From Erinaceus europaeus (Eukaryota > Chordata > Mammalia > Eulipotyphla > Erinaceidae): DNA of 64,000 bases. The notes beneath the pieces are model-generated. The model was not told the origin of the DNA and made no database searches. It was given only the letters and a program-made list of their open reading frames with translations. Below, in pieces: positions 1 through 10,930 of this stretch (within the stretch, counting starts at the first letter, position 1; each line of letters begins with the position of its first letter). Location: positions 112,178,447-112,242,446 of the forward strand of contig NC_080164.1 in the NCBI RefSeq assembly GCF_950295315.1, written 5' to 3'. Made by a program: the position numbers and the translations under genes.

Positions 1-1300
1 AAGGATTTAAGTAACAACTTGATACCACAACTTGCCACCAAAACACTCATTTCTTAATTTGAAGCATGTAAGATGCCAAAGTGATACTATTTCCTAAAAG
101 AAAAAAAATCAATGCCATAATTATGCACCTTTAATTTTAAAAGCATCCTCCACACTTGAGAAAGCCAAATCGTATCATAATTAAGGACATCAAAAACAAA
201 ATCAACAAATATTACCTAAGCATTTATTGGTTTCCATTCAAACAGATGAAGAAAGGAAGACATAGAACCCCAGAGGGACTTTGAACTCGTTTTTCTATAT
301 GCCCGTAGGGTAAGGACACCTCCCAAATGTTTCCGATCAGTCATGTTTTTTCCAGATAAGATGCAGGTCTGTGGTGCTCAGGACCAGCTCTCCTTGTTCT
401 TACAGACACTCTTTGCACAGTGCTGGCTGCCGAGTAAATTAAAGTCATTCATCAATGTCCAGGCTGTCACAAACACAAGCAGACTGCTAACCGAGATAGA
501 TACAAGTGCGGAAAAGCTGCCAGCTGTGTAGACGGCAAGATTTTCTTTCCCCACAGGGTACACACTTCATGTATGTTCAGGTTTATCAACCCTGATTTCT
601 GTTCTGTTTAGCTGTCACCTATTGCTTTCATTAAAATATTTCTAAATACAGGAGCTAAAGTCACCAGAAAGGACACCGAGCAAACAATGTCTTCAACAGC
701 TACCTGTAATTCCTTCCCAGGAAATAAATTTTTAAAAAAATTCATGCATGTGGGACAGTGACATAATGAAAACATGGAGGAGAACATCAGGGAAGAATAA
801 TCTTCCAGCAGCTGTTTTCCACATAGAGTTAGTTTATCATGATCCTAAAGCAATGAAATAAAATATTTTGAAAGATTTCGTTTTGTAATCTCTAGACAGA
901 AAACAGCAGCACCATAAAAATATTTCACCACTTTTCCTTGCTTGTTGGCATGGCTATGCTGGTTTCTCACAGACACATTTTCTTCACTGCTGATTTACAG
1001 GAGCTATTTTAAAACTGGACTTTCAGTTTTGACTTCATCACTATTTACTTGTGCTTATGGTAACTTTTCCATTTCAGTATTGTCTTACTGAGGAAGTAAT
1101 TTCCAGGACTATTGTCATAAGGGTACATCTCCACACTTCCCCAAGATAGCTTATCAGGACACCTCATCCCCCAACAAACCCTCATCCTGATTCCCCAGAG
1201 ACTGATAGCCCCAACCTCTCCATAGTGGAACTGCCTTCCCCCTGCTAAGTCCCAGAATCTGCACCAAATATGGGACATTTATAAGGCACTGCTTTAGACA
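1..1300. other. Non-repetitive AT-rich sequence, no gene recognised
   Basis: I see no tRNA-like SINE, L1 or Rep2k similarity here. Open frames are at most about 80 codons, overlap on opposite strands and show no family motif. Confidence 0.5.
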
Positions 1301-1315
1301 TGAAAAGGCCATGAA

Positions 1316-1402
1316 AATGAGCTCCATCTCAATCCTTGTACAGAAATATTTATGTCTCTCAGTACCTAAAACTGAGCCGTAGTCACTGTCCTGTATAATA
1401 AG
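1316..1402. repeat. Diverged dispersed repeat, also at 5590-5672
   Basis: The core 'cctgtataataagt' and about 65 bases before it recur at 5590-5672, at roughly three in four identical positions. The family is not recognised. Confidence 0.4.
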
Positions 1403-1429
1403 TACTGGTCCAGACACTTCATCAGAGGT

Positions 1430-1560
1430 GAAACAGATCTGCAGATATCTCTCTTCCTCCTCCTCTATTTCCCTGTCCTATCTCAATTTATCTCTGTCCA
1501 ATCTAGTAAATAAGTTAGTAAAATAATAATAATAACAATAATAATAATAATAAATAAGTA
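1430..1560 (+). repeat. SINE 3' fragment with AAT-rich tail
   Basis: Pieces such as 'gtgaaacagatctgcag' and 'ctctgtccaatc', followed by an (aat)n tail, match the 3' half of SINE-A/B. The 5' tRNA-like half is missing. Confidence 0.6.
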
Positions 1561-1689
1561 CTATCATTGGGAAAAAGTCCATACTTCTAACTTCAACAAA
1601 CAACAAGATATTGAAATCATATTTAAATTCATAAATACATTTGGAACTGAAGTTCAGGTGAGTGATCTAGTAGACTTGGGGTGTCTCTC

Positions 1690-1785
1690 ATGAGCCAGAA
1701 TGTTGCTCATCTCTGGCCTATAGTGATGCTGGGATTGAACCTGGAACCTTGGTACCTCAGACAGGAGATTCATTTTTTTCTTTTT
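1690..1785 (-). repeat. SINE-C fragment, antisense
   Basis: The antisense SINE-C signature 'gctgggattgaacctgg' followed by 'cctcagacaggagattc' is visible. This is a diverged copy lying at the A-tail side of the next Rep2k. Confidence 0.55.
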
Positions 1786-3650
1786 TATATTTATAAAATG
1801 GAAATATTGATAAGACTATAGGATAACATGGGTACATTTCCACACAATGCCCACCACCAGAACTCCACATCCAATCTCCTCCCTAGACAGCTTCCCTATT
1901 TTTTATCCCTCTGGGAGTGTGGATCATTATGGGGTATAGAAGATGGCAGGTTTGGCTTCTGTAATTGCTTCCCAGCTGAACATGGGCATTGACAGGTCCG
2001 TCCATACTCCCAGCCTGTCTCTCTCTTTCCCTAATGGGGCAGGGATCTGGGGAGGTGGGGCTCCAAGACACATGGTGGGGTCCTCTACCCAGGGAAGTCA
2101 GATTGAATCTAGAACCTAGTCAGCATCTGGAACCTAGTGGCTGAAAAAGTGTTAAGATATAAAGTGAACAAATTGTTGACTAATCATGATCCTAAATGCT
2201 GGAATATTACAGATGAAGATTTGGGGTCTCCATTTTGAAAAAAGCTAGTGGGTCTATTTTAGGTATATTCATTCCAATGGGCCCATGACTTTACTAGCTT
2301 TTTCCTTCACTTGACATCTAATGTGCAGGTGGACACAGGTTATTGTGTGGGGATATAGTGCCATAGTAGGAAAAAGGACTACACAGCTGGGTCAGGGAAG
2401 AGAGTAGCTCCAAGTATGGGAAAAGTATTTAAATATTGTTTACTGTCAACCCCATCAATTTGATCTGGGGCCCATATTCAGCACAAGAGTCTATGTAACC
2501 TCATATCCCTTGAGGTCTGAGCTCACATTCTTTGGTCATGGCTAGGAATATTCCAGACTGTACTCATTTCAGGAACCATCTTCCTCAGGTAGTAGGTAGA
2601 GTATTTGCCCAACCTCCCTTCAGAGAATGGAGCATCCCCTACCACTGTTGATCCACACTGAGGGCCAGGTCCTATAGGGGCCCACAGAGGGGTCCATTAG
2701 GTTGTTTCTGATGGAGATGACCAGTGACAGTGTGAGAGGGATCTTTTAGAGGTCTAGGCCCATCATGTCTGTGTGGGAATCCCAGGACTCTCTGACTAGG
2801 GCCCCAGCTGATGGGGTGGCCTGATAGTGACTAAAAAAGTCAGCATTAAAGTATGCCAGTCTCTTGCCCTTATTCCACTTTTGTAGTCCTTACTCATCTG
2901 ACAAAGTTAGCTTTGGAGTGACTGAGGGACATTAGTAGGAGGTAGGTGAGGAGGGTATCTAGGTCTATGTAGAAACCATTTCATTAGGTACTTTAAGGTC
3001 TCTTTTTAGGTCTTTCTATTTGCTTGCTTCATGTGTTGACTCACTGAAAACTATGGTCACTTTTGCTTTAAGGTACATATCTTCCCTTAACTTATGGATA
3101 CATGTATATGCCCTATTTCATGGGCCCTGGTCTATATCTATGTTTTGAGATTTTGTTAAGAAGTTTACCAATGGAATTATGGAATTAAGGAGTCCTATGA
3201 GCTAGGAAAGGTCTCACCAGAGTAATGAAGCTAAAGGGTTGACATACCACACCTGATGTCTCTGGGCACAGACCTAAGTAAAACATTCGAGGTGGTACTG
3301 GTTGCATTGATTAGGTTGGGATAAGCAGATGCAATATCAGTTGGTATGAATTGAGAGAAGCATTCAGGAAAGTGAGCCCCACCCTAGAGGTCCATGTTTG
3401 GGAGAAATAAGGGCTTTATAGAGAATGGGGAAGATTCCTTCTATCTTAGGGTTTAAGAAGGCAATAGATAGTTATTGCTATAACCAAATTATTTGGCAGT
3501 TGGGTTCACTTTGAAAATCCCATGGTTAGGATTTGCTGTATCATACAAGACAGCACCATAATTTATGTCCTTTTATGCTATTTATATATAGCTGTATTTA
3601 TAAAGTAAGGCCACAAGCTGCTTCTGTTCTCCCTAGTCTAAGCTTTTAGG
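1786..3650 (-). repeat. Rep2k, near full-length copy
   Basis: This is the best reference copy of the Rep2k family and reads on the minus strand. Its A-rich 3' tail is at 1786-1800, where the plus strand is T-rich. It aligns collinearly over most of its length with the plus-strand copy at 18275-19690 and supplies the 3' part that copy lacks, with landmarks such as 'gggagtatggatcgacctgt' and 'cagaagccagacc'. No open frame spans it. Other copies carry target duplications and 5' inversions, so it moves like a LINE product. It could be a non-autonomous element or a lineage-specific long 3' UTR of a LINE. The 5' limit lies somewhere between 3650 and 3836. Confidence 0.75.
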
Positions 3651-3837
3651 AGAGTTAATATTTCAAAGAACAAGGCATTATCAGAGATGTATTAACAATT
3701 TGAGCCCACTGTTAAAATTCAGTCTAATTACCAATTTGAAGTTTTAAGTGGTTAGATTGAAGGAACATATACCCAGAGCTATGGTCTATGCATCAAACAG
3801 TTTCAGATATTCAATCCATTTTCCCCTCTCATATTAA

Positions 3838-4490
3838 TTAAATAGTTATTTGTGAGACTATAAGTTAATAGGAGTGTATATTAACACCATTCCCACTACC
3901 AAAGGTCTGTGTCCCTACCCCCAGCCCCTCCCCCACAGTGAAGCTGAACATCTACCCTCACCCTCCACCCAGAGAGTTTTACTTTGGTGCCATACTCCAA
4001 AGTAAGATTCTGCTTTGAGTTTTCCTTTCTATTCTTCTGTCTCAACTTCTGTTTATGAGTGGGATCATCACATACTCATCTTTGTCTTTCTGACTTATCT
4101 CACTTAATATAATTCCTTCTCCCTCCATCAGAAAAGGTGGGTTCATTATTCTTAATAGCTGTGTAGTATTCCATTGTGTAACTATACCACAGCTTTCTCA
4201 GCCATTCAACTGTTGCTGGGAACCTGGTTGGCTTCCAGATTTTAGCTATTACTAATTGTGCTGCTATGAACATAGGTGTACACCTATCTTTTTGGTTGGG
4301 TGTTATGGAGTCCTTAGGATATATCCCTAAGAGAGAAATTACTAGGTCCTATGGGAGGTCTATTTCTAAACTTGTGAGAGGGTTCTTCAGACTGCTCTCC
4401 ACAGAAGTTGGGCCAATTTACATTCCCACCAGCAATGCAGGAGGGTTCCTTTGTCCCCACACCTAGGAGAGTCTTTTCTATGACCACCAT
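3838..4490 (-). mobile_element. LINE-1 3' end (ORF2 end/3' UTR), antisense, truncated
   Basis: Read on the minus strand, this matches the conserved mammalian L1 3' region. Plus-strand landmarks are 'gtgtagtattccattgtg', 'gctgctatgaacatagg', 'ggatatatccctaag' and 'acattcccaccagcaatg', all reverse complements of familiar L1 3'-end text. The piece at 3965-4070 matches the L1 tail at 21725-21838. It is 5'-truncated with no usable frame; the longest plus-strand frame (4266-4466) is antisense noise. Confidence 0.8.
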
Positions 4491-4669
4491 GTTATCTCCC
4501 TAACCCTCTTCCAGTTGTTTCACACTTGGCACCAGAAATGAAGTCAGGGCCACCTACTTATGCAATTATCCCTGAGGGGGTTTCCTCAGCTCACCCTCCC
4601 ACTCTTCACTATTGAGATAGAAAAGGGAGAGAGGCCCCAAGGCACCACTTAACCTTTATTTCTACTTTA

Positions 4670-4882
4670 AAAAAATATTTTTACTTATTTAATACTGATT
4701 AGAGACAGAAAGAAATTGAGAATGGAGGAGGGAGATAGAGAGGAAAAGAGACAGAGACACCTACAGTCCTGCTTCATCACTCCTAAAGCTTTCCCCCTGA
4801 AGATGGGTACCAGGGGCTTGAACTCAGGTCCTTCTGCAATGTAATGTGTACACTTAAGCAGCTGTGCCACTACCTGTGCCCT
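4670..4882 (-). repeat. SINE-B, antisense
   Basis: Antisense SINE-B landmarks are present in order: T/A-rich tail, 'gagacagaaagaaattgag', 'cacctacagtcctgcttc', 'aagctttccccctg', then a degraded B box and 'ccactacctgtgcccc'. Confidence 0.8.
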
Positions 4883-5220
4883 CCTTTCCTAATATGAGTT
4901 TACAGCCTAAAACATCAGAACTGATCAAAGCAGTTCCTGCTTTTGCCCCAACTCCCAAGCATCAGTGCACCCTACAAGTATTTCCCTTGAAACAGTTTAA
5001 GTCTTCCTAGCTGTACTGACCCTTATCTAATACATGTTACCATCATGCCCACCTGCAGTATTCAAATTTTCTCACTTGTCTTTCTGTGGTCTTGCTGACT
5101 CCTATTCTCTACACTAAAGTCAATATTGGGCTTCTGCAATGCCACCTTAATGCTCTTCCCTAAACTTGTAAAAACTTTTCATTGTCTTAATACCTCCAAA
5201 CACTTTAGAGGGCAGAAAGT

Positions 5221-5366
5221 CTTTTTTTTTTTTTTCTTCTCCTTTTTCTTTTTACCAGAAAACTACTCAGCTCTGGTTTATGGTGCTACAGGGGATTGAA
5301 TCTGGGCCTTTTGGTGCCTCAGGCAAGGAAGTTTTTCTGCATAATCATTATGTTATCTCCCCAGCT
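5221..5366 (-). repeat. SINE-C, antisense, with poly-T
   Basis: T14 is followed by 'ctactcagctctggtttatgg', 'ggggattgaatctgggcc' and 'cataatcattatgttatct', the reverse complement of the SINE-C body and its 'ggttatgcaaa' head. Confidence 0.8.
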
Positions 5367-5377
5367 CTTTATCAAAA

Positions 5378-5560
5378 ATATATTACTTGACAGAGTCAGA
5401 GAAATTGAGTCAGGAGAGGGGGAGAAAGACACCTGCAGCCCTGCTTCAGCACTTGTGAAGCTTCCCCCTTCCCCCGTGCAGGTGGAAACCAGGGGCTTGA
5501 ACCCAGGTCTTTGTGCACTGTGATGTATGCACTTAACCAGGCACACCACTACCTGGCCCC
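5378..5560 (-). repeat. SINE-B, antisense
   Basis: It directly abuts the SINE-C on its left. 'gacacctgcagccctgcttc', 'ccaggggcttgaacccagg' and 'ccactacctggcccc' are clear. Confidence 0.8.
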
Positions 5561-6228
5561 AAAAGTCTGCATCACCAATTCCACATGGAGTCCTTATCCT
5601 GAAACATTTATGTTTCCCATTATCTAAATCTGAGCAGCATTCACTGTGCCCTGTATAATAAGTCCTGAGGAAGTCTAGAGGCTGTGAGTATATCTCTCAC
5701 ACTTAATCTATTGTTAGTCACGATCTACTAGGTAGGTGATGCCAGGTTTCCTGACAGCAATATTATTCAGCCATCAATGTCCTACAAGGAGTTCCTCTGT
5801 CAATCAGAACACAGAGTTAACCAGTGGTTGGTCTCTCTATCCATGGACACTATCCTAGGTGACTGTTTCTACACTTGCTAGTTTGGAATAGAAGATATTT
5901 TCAGTATAAATACACACTTCAAAAATGTGCACTCTGTCCAAATAAGCAGAACAGGCATGTACACATATTATTGCAATTTTTAAATAAAACTTAGTTTCCC
6001 TGAATTTCAGGGAAGTCTACATTGATGGTTGTACAGTGAGCTTCATCAAAATTTCCACTGTACTAACAGTGGGATTCAGCTCACTGTACTTCTAGCAGAT
6101 AAGAGAATATATAAATATATATGACTTGTTTTTCATTTACCAAATGGTTAACCCAAGTGAGAGTCACTTTGAAAATACCTTAGAAAAACACTTAAGAGTT
6201 AGATTTGTAAAAAGAAAAAGAAATATGC

Positions 6229-6412
6229 AGGGAGCGGGGCAATGGCATAATGGTTATGCAAACAGACTCTCATGCCTGAGGCTCCAAAGTCCCAGGTTTA
6301 ATCCCTACCATAAACTACCATAAACCAGAGCTGAGCAGTGCTGTGGTGTTTCTCTCTGTGTCTCTATCTGCATCTCTCAAAATAATAATGATAAAAAAAT
6401 AAAATAAAGAGC
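6229..6412 (+). repeat. SINE-C
   Basis: A good sense copy: 'gcataatggttatgcaaa', 'catgcctgaggctccaaag', 'ccaggtttaatccc' (tRNA-like B box), 'gagctgagcagtgctgtgg', a CT tract and an A-rich tail. Confidence 0.85.
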
Positions 6413-6737
6413 ACAATCACAAATAGTCCTCCCTGCCCAACTTAAAAAAAAAAAAAAAGAAAGAAAATGGACTATCATGTCATCTTTCCATATCAATGAC
6501 AATGTTTCTCTAGTTGAGTATGATATTTTTTCAATCTATGTCCAGGGAACAGTGCACATCCTCCAAAGAACTTTTACATAACTCCCTAATCATCATTTTA
6601 AATAACCTATTTCCTTTGATGGAATTCTATTCATTCAGAAGAAATAATACAAAAAAGAAAAAGAGCTCAAGACATTAATGCATGGCACATTTCTTTAAAA
6701 TTAATGAGACTTTTGAACTGAAATCCTTACTGATATA

Positions 6738-7016
6738 TTTTTTAAAATATTTATTTATTTATTCCTTTTTGTTGTCCCTTGTTGTCTTTATTGTTGTAGT
6801 TATTGATGTCGTCGTTGTTGGATAGGACAGAGAAAAATGGAGAGAGGAGGGGAAGACAGAGGAGAAGAGAAAGACAGACACCTGCAGACCTGTTTCACCA
6901 CCTGTGAAGCGACTCCCCTGCAGGTGGGGAGCTGGGGGCTCGAACCGGGATCCTTATGCCGTCCTTGTGCTTTGCGCCACCTGCGCTAAACCTGCTGAGC
7001 TACTGTCTGACTCCCC
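6738..7016 (-). repeat. SINE-A, antisense
   Basis: The T-rich tail is followed by 'ttgttgtagttattgatg', 'gttggataggacagag', 'gcgactcccctgcaggtg', 'ggctcgaaccgggatcc' (antisense B box) and 'ctactgtctgactcccc'. This is a fairly intact copy. Confidence 0.9.
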
Positions 7017-7965
7017 TTACTGATATTTCTTTCCTTAATAAGAAAAATATGTCAACAAGAATTTACATAATTATGCAGTCATACATAGAGTGACAAACCA
7101 AATAAGCTCTCCATTCTAAGGAATAAAATTAGAATAAAAAGCAATATTCCTGGGTGAGCATATTATCATGTTCAAGATGATCTGTGGAGGATTCACAGTG
7201 ACCAAGAAATGATTGCTTCAGTTTTCTCTAGACCTTATAAGCTCCAGAAAAAAACGTTCTAAAGGTGACCATCGTCTTAAAGTCTATTCTCTCAAAATTT
7301 TTTATGATAGTCAGATTTACAGAAAAAATATCTGCTTTACTCCACCTAAGATAGAATTAGTAAGGACTGGTGGCATTTTTGTTACTTATCATATTCAAGG
7401 ACTACAATGGATTTTCCAGGGTTGTGCTTCAGAAACTAGGTCTGTTTATCGTGATAAGGTCAATTACAAGGCTAGATGCTACAGAAATAAAAGTGAGACC
7501 TACAGCTCATCTGTTTTCATGGAAAACATTTATTACTATGCAGACTTTTGGACTGACTGTACTGACTTTTAGACTCACTTTTTAGTCCATTCTCCTCACC
7601 TTGTACAGGGGATCCATTTGTACTTCTTCCTCAGTCCCTGAACCTCCAAGTCCTCCTGGGACATCCTCACATTAAACACAGAGGCATTCTGGAAACAGGT
7701 CCCTGACATTTCCAGTTCCATATCTCCAATCTATTATCCCCAAACTTTTGCCCTGCAGCCTGTCTCCCTACACACTACCCAGGACAAACAGCTCAAGATA
7801 CTGTCTAAGGTCACTTTTGCCAGTCTCATGGCATCTCATCCTTTCAGCAGTCTCACACACAAACTACTCATTGCTCAAGTGCAGGATTAATGTTAACTTC
7901 TGTATTATTTCACTAGATAAATTCCTAGAAGTATACTGTTTCTTTAAACAAAGAAAATAATCAGA
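7017..7965. other. Non-repetitive stretch, no gene recognised
   Basis: A plus-strand frame of 119 codons (7213-7572) and an overlapping 71-codon frame are present. They are rich in common residues with no recognisable domain, splice context or codon bias, so I treat them as chance. Confidence 0.45.
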
Positions 7966-8157
7966 GGCCAGGCAGTGGTGAACCTGGTTGAGCGCACACA
8001 CTACAGTGCACAAGGACCCAGTTCCAGCCCCAGGTCCCCACAAATTGGGGAAAGCTTCACTAAATGTGAAGCAGGGCTGCAGGTGTCTCTCTCTCCCTCT
8101 CTATCCCTTCATTCCTCTCTATTCCTACCTGATTCTGTCTAATAAATAAAAAGACAA
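7966..8157 (+). repeat. SINE-B
   Basis: 'ggccaggcagtggtgaacc', 'gagcgcacacactacagtgc', 'gaagcagggctgcaggtgtc', a CT-rich stretch and an 'aataaataaa' tail. Confidence 0.85.
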
Positions 8158-8169
8158 TTTAAATAACAA

Positions 8170-8628
8170 AGATAATAATCATTGTCCCTTAAGATAGAGC
8201 TTATATTCACATGCGTCCATAAATTAGGGCAAAATATATACCTGAAAGCAAAAGTACACAATAATCTGCAGTGAGTCAGTATAAAGTCCCGTATGCCTCT
8301 CCCAAGCCATACCAAATAATATTGCATCCACCGATCACAACCTAACCAACACAACGATTGCCACCTCAACATGCTTCAGCTCAGACTGTGTCCAGAGACT
8401 TCACGTGTGGAATGACAACCCTTCAGCTTCATTACTCGGGTGAGTCCTTTCCTTTTATAGTACACTCTAATTTCATCTCAGGTGGTTCACTTTCTAACAA
8501 AGTCCCATAACCTAGATATACACCAGTTTCTGTGAGAGAGAGCTTATCTTCACACGTATCCATAAACTACTGCAAAATATATACCTGAAAGCAGAAGTAC
8601 GCTAGAGTTTGCAGTGAGTACCTCCCTA
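8170..8628 (+). repeat. Rep2k, 5' portion with an internal duplicated segment
   Basis: Positions 8286-8628 match the Rep2k segment at about 18490-18815. The block 8188-8285 ('aaaatatatacctgaaagca') is repeated at 8530-8625, so this copy carries a tandem duplication of about 345 bp period or two abutting truncated copies. The matching continuation of this segment lies at 9082-9452, beyond a second Rep2k copy. Confidence 0.6.
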
Positions 8629-9076
8629 ACACTTCCTCTCCACTATTCCAAGCTTTGGGTCCATGATTGCTCAACAATTTGTTCGGCTTTGTATGTTAAC
8701 TCTCTTTTCAATCACCAGGTTCCAGATGCCACCAGGATGCTGGCCAGGCTTCCCTGGATTGAAGACCCCACCAATGTGTCCTGGAGCTCAGCTTCCCTAG
8801 AGACACACCCTACTAGGGAAAGAGAGAGGCAGACTGGGAGTATGGACTGACCAGTCAAAGCCCATGTTCAGCGGGGAAGCAATTACAGAAGCCAGACATT
8901 CTACCTTCTGCAACCCTCAACGACCCTGGGTCCATGCTCCCAGAGAGATAGAGAATGGGAAAGCTATCAGGGGAGGGAGTGGGTTATGGAGATTGGGTGG
9001 TGGGAATTGTGTGGAGTTTTACCCCTCCTACCCTATGGTTTTGTTAATTAATCCTTTCTTAAATAAAAAAAAAATT
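8629..9076 (+). repeat. Rep2k 3' portion, probably nested
   Basis: It matches the last 450 bp or so of Rep2k: 'caacaatttgttcggctttg', 'gggagtatggactgacc', 'ggtttTgttaatt' and an A-rich tail 'aaataaaaaaaaaa'. It sits between two Rep2k blocks that are consecutive in the reference order, which suggests insertion into an older copy. Confidence 0.65.
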
Positions 9077-9081
9077 TTTTT

Positions 9082-9452
9082 AAGTTCATAATGAAATAGT
9101 GTCTACTTAGACTTAGATACCCTCCTCACCTACTTCCTATTACAGTTCTCTCACTCACTCCAAAGCTAACCTTAGCAAAGCAAGGACTGCAAAAGCTGAA
9201 TAAGGGCAAGAGATTGTCATACTTTTATGATGACTCTTTAGACACTATCAGGCCACCCTATCAGCTGGGGCCCTATTCAGTGAGTCCTGAGATTCCCAAA
9301 CAGACATGATGAGTCAAGACCTCAAATAAACCCCTCTTTCCATTGTTACCAGTCATCTCTATCAGGAACAACATAATTAGACCCCTTTGTGGGCTCCCCA
9401 TAGGACTTTGCCCTCTACTTGGATCAACAATAGTAGAGAATGTTCCATCCTC
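9082..9452 (+). repeat. Rep2k middle portion (older copy resumes)
   Basis: It matches the Rep2k segment at about 18850-19205 ('acttagataccctcctcacc', 'tcatctctatcaggaaca', 'gatcaacaatagtagaga'). Confidence 0.65.
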
Positions 9453-9600
9453 ACATGCAGGGGGAAGCTTCATTTGCTTCATGTGCTTTGTGTTTCAGCT
9501 TCAGTGCTGCAGGTGTCACTCTGTCTCTCTTTCTCACTCCCTCTCTAAATCCCCATTACTCCCTCGAATTCTCTCTATCCTTTCAAAGGAAGGAAGGAAG
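9453..9600 (+). repeat. SINE-B fragment, 5' truncated
   Basis: 'catgcagggggaagcttc', 'gtgctgcaggtgtcactc' and a CT-rich region remain. The tRNA-like 5' half is absent. Confidence 0.55.
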
Positions 9601-9604
9601 AGGG

Positions 9605-9726
9605 ATTAGGGAGATAGTGTAATAGTTGTGCAAAAAGACTTTCAGACTTTCATGATTGAGGCAACAGATTCCGTAGTTACATCTCCAGCACCATCATAAA
9701 CCAGAGCAGAGCATCATTAAATAAAA
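9605..9726 (+). repeat. SINE-C
   Basis: 'gggagatagtgtaatagttg' starts a diverged sense copy ending 'cataaaccagagcagagcatc' and a short A-rich tail. Confidence 0.65.
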
Positions 9727-9778
9727 AGGGGGAAGCGGAAGAGGAAGAGGAGGTAGAGGAGGAGGAAGAAGAGAAATG
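9727..9778 (+). repeat. GGAAGA-type purine tract
   Basis: An imperfect (GGAAGAGGA)n stretch following the SINE-C tail. Confidence 0.8.
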
Positions 9779-9859
9779 ACCACTATGAGTGGGGGATATA
9801 TCCTGCAGACACCAACCCCCAATGATAACAGGGGGAGGGTGGGGTGAGGAAGAGACAGG

Positions 9860-9962
9860 ACAAAAAAAAAAAAAAAAGACACCACAGTTTCCTCCAAAGA
9901 GATGGGAACTGGGTTCAAACCTAAGTTACATGCATAACAGAGCCAGTAAACTGTTCAGGTGA
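9860..9962 (-). repeat. SINE-D-like fragment, antisense
   Basis: A15, then 'cagtttcctccaaagagatg' and 'gggttcaaacctaagtta', resembles the antisense SINE-D copy at 19815-19945. Confidence 0.45.
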
Positions 9963-10331
9963 ACTATTAATGGTGGTCTTAGAACCATACTTTTTACAGG
10001 TTACTCCATGTGTCTACTTGCACAGCTAATAGACTTCTCAACCTCAACCCCAGCACATCCAGAGTAAATACCTTGACCTTACCACTCCAAAATCTGCTCA
10101 TCTCAATAAACAGCAATTGATTCCATCTTTTCCATCTACACCAGTCACCCCTGAAGTCCCCTTCTCTCCAACCTACATGAACACTTCAGTAATTCCATAG
10201 CATTCTGTCACTATTAACTCTCCGGGCCAAGCCACCATATGCAGTCTCCCAATTGCCTTGCTGTCATCTTACTTTCAATACTAAAGTTGAATTTCATTTG
10301 TCAAGTCAGAAGTCAGGTCATGCAGCTTGTT
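9963..10331. other. Non-repetitive stretch, nothing recognised
   Basis: No repeat landmark, RNA gene or long frame is visible. Confidence 0.45.
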
Positions 10332-10346
10332 AAAAATGCTAACAAC

Positions 10347-10627
10347 TGGGAGTTGGGCAGTAGCACAGTGAGTTAAGCACAGGTGGCACAAAGCGCAAGG
10401 ACTGGCATAAGGATCCCAGTTCGAGCCCCCCCAGCTCCCGACCTGCAGGGGAGTCGCTTCACAAGTGGTGAAGCAGGTCTGCAGGTGTTGTTCTCTCCCC
10501 CTCTGTATTCCCTCCTCTCTCCATTTCTCTCTGTCCTATCCAACAATGGCAATAATAATAACTACAACAACAAAACAACAAGGGCAACAAAAAGGGAATA
10601 AATAAACAAATAAATCAATATTTTTTT
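10347..10627 (+). repeat. SINE-A with degraded target duplication
   Basis: 'gttgggcagtagcacagtg' (A box), 'ccagttcgagcccccc' (B box), 'gggagtcgcttcacaagtgg', a CT tract, 'aacaacaagggcaacaaa' and an A-rich tail. Flanks 10332-10346 (aaaatgctaacaact) and 10628-10642 (aaatactaataacct) are a diverged direct repeat. Confidence 0.85.
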
Positions 10628-10643
10628 AAATACTAATAACCTT

Positions 10644-10914
10644 AAGTTTCCCCTCTCCAGAGCCCCATCCACCAGGGAAAGATAGAAACAGACTAGGGTT
10701 ATGGATCCATCTGCCAATGTTCATGTTCAACAGAGAAGCGAGAGCTCTCACCTTCTGCACCCCATAAAAATTTTTCATAGAGGGATAAATAATATTGAAA
10801 TTTCTAATGAAGAGAGGGAGCAAGGGATTCTAGTGGTGGGAACTGTATGAAATTACATCCCTGTTATCTTGCAATCTTGTTAATTATTATTAAATAACTA
10901 ATGAAATGTTTTTA
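10644..10914 (+). repeat. Rep2k 3' portion (second subfamily) with 16-bp target duplication
   Basis: A 5'-truncated Rep2k whose 3' end reads 'caatcttgttaattatt' rather than the 'cctatggttttgtcaatg' of the other subfamily. It is flanked by a perfect direct repeat, 'aaatactaataacctt', at 10628-10643 and 10915-10930. The site lies at a T-run/AAA junction, as expected for L1 endonuclease. Confidence 0.8.
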
Positions 10915-10930
10915 AAATACTAATAACCTT

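Noticed and set aside
1786..4490. Rep2k and the antisense L1 as one continuous L1 tail
   Set aside because: The L1 at 21561 ends without any Rep2k, and the L1 at 3838 has its own degraded A-rich end, so adjacency is better explained by two insertions.
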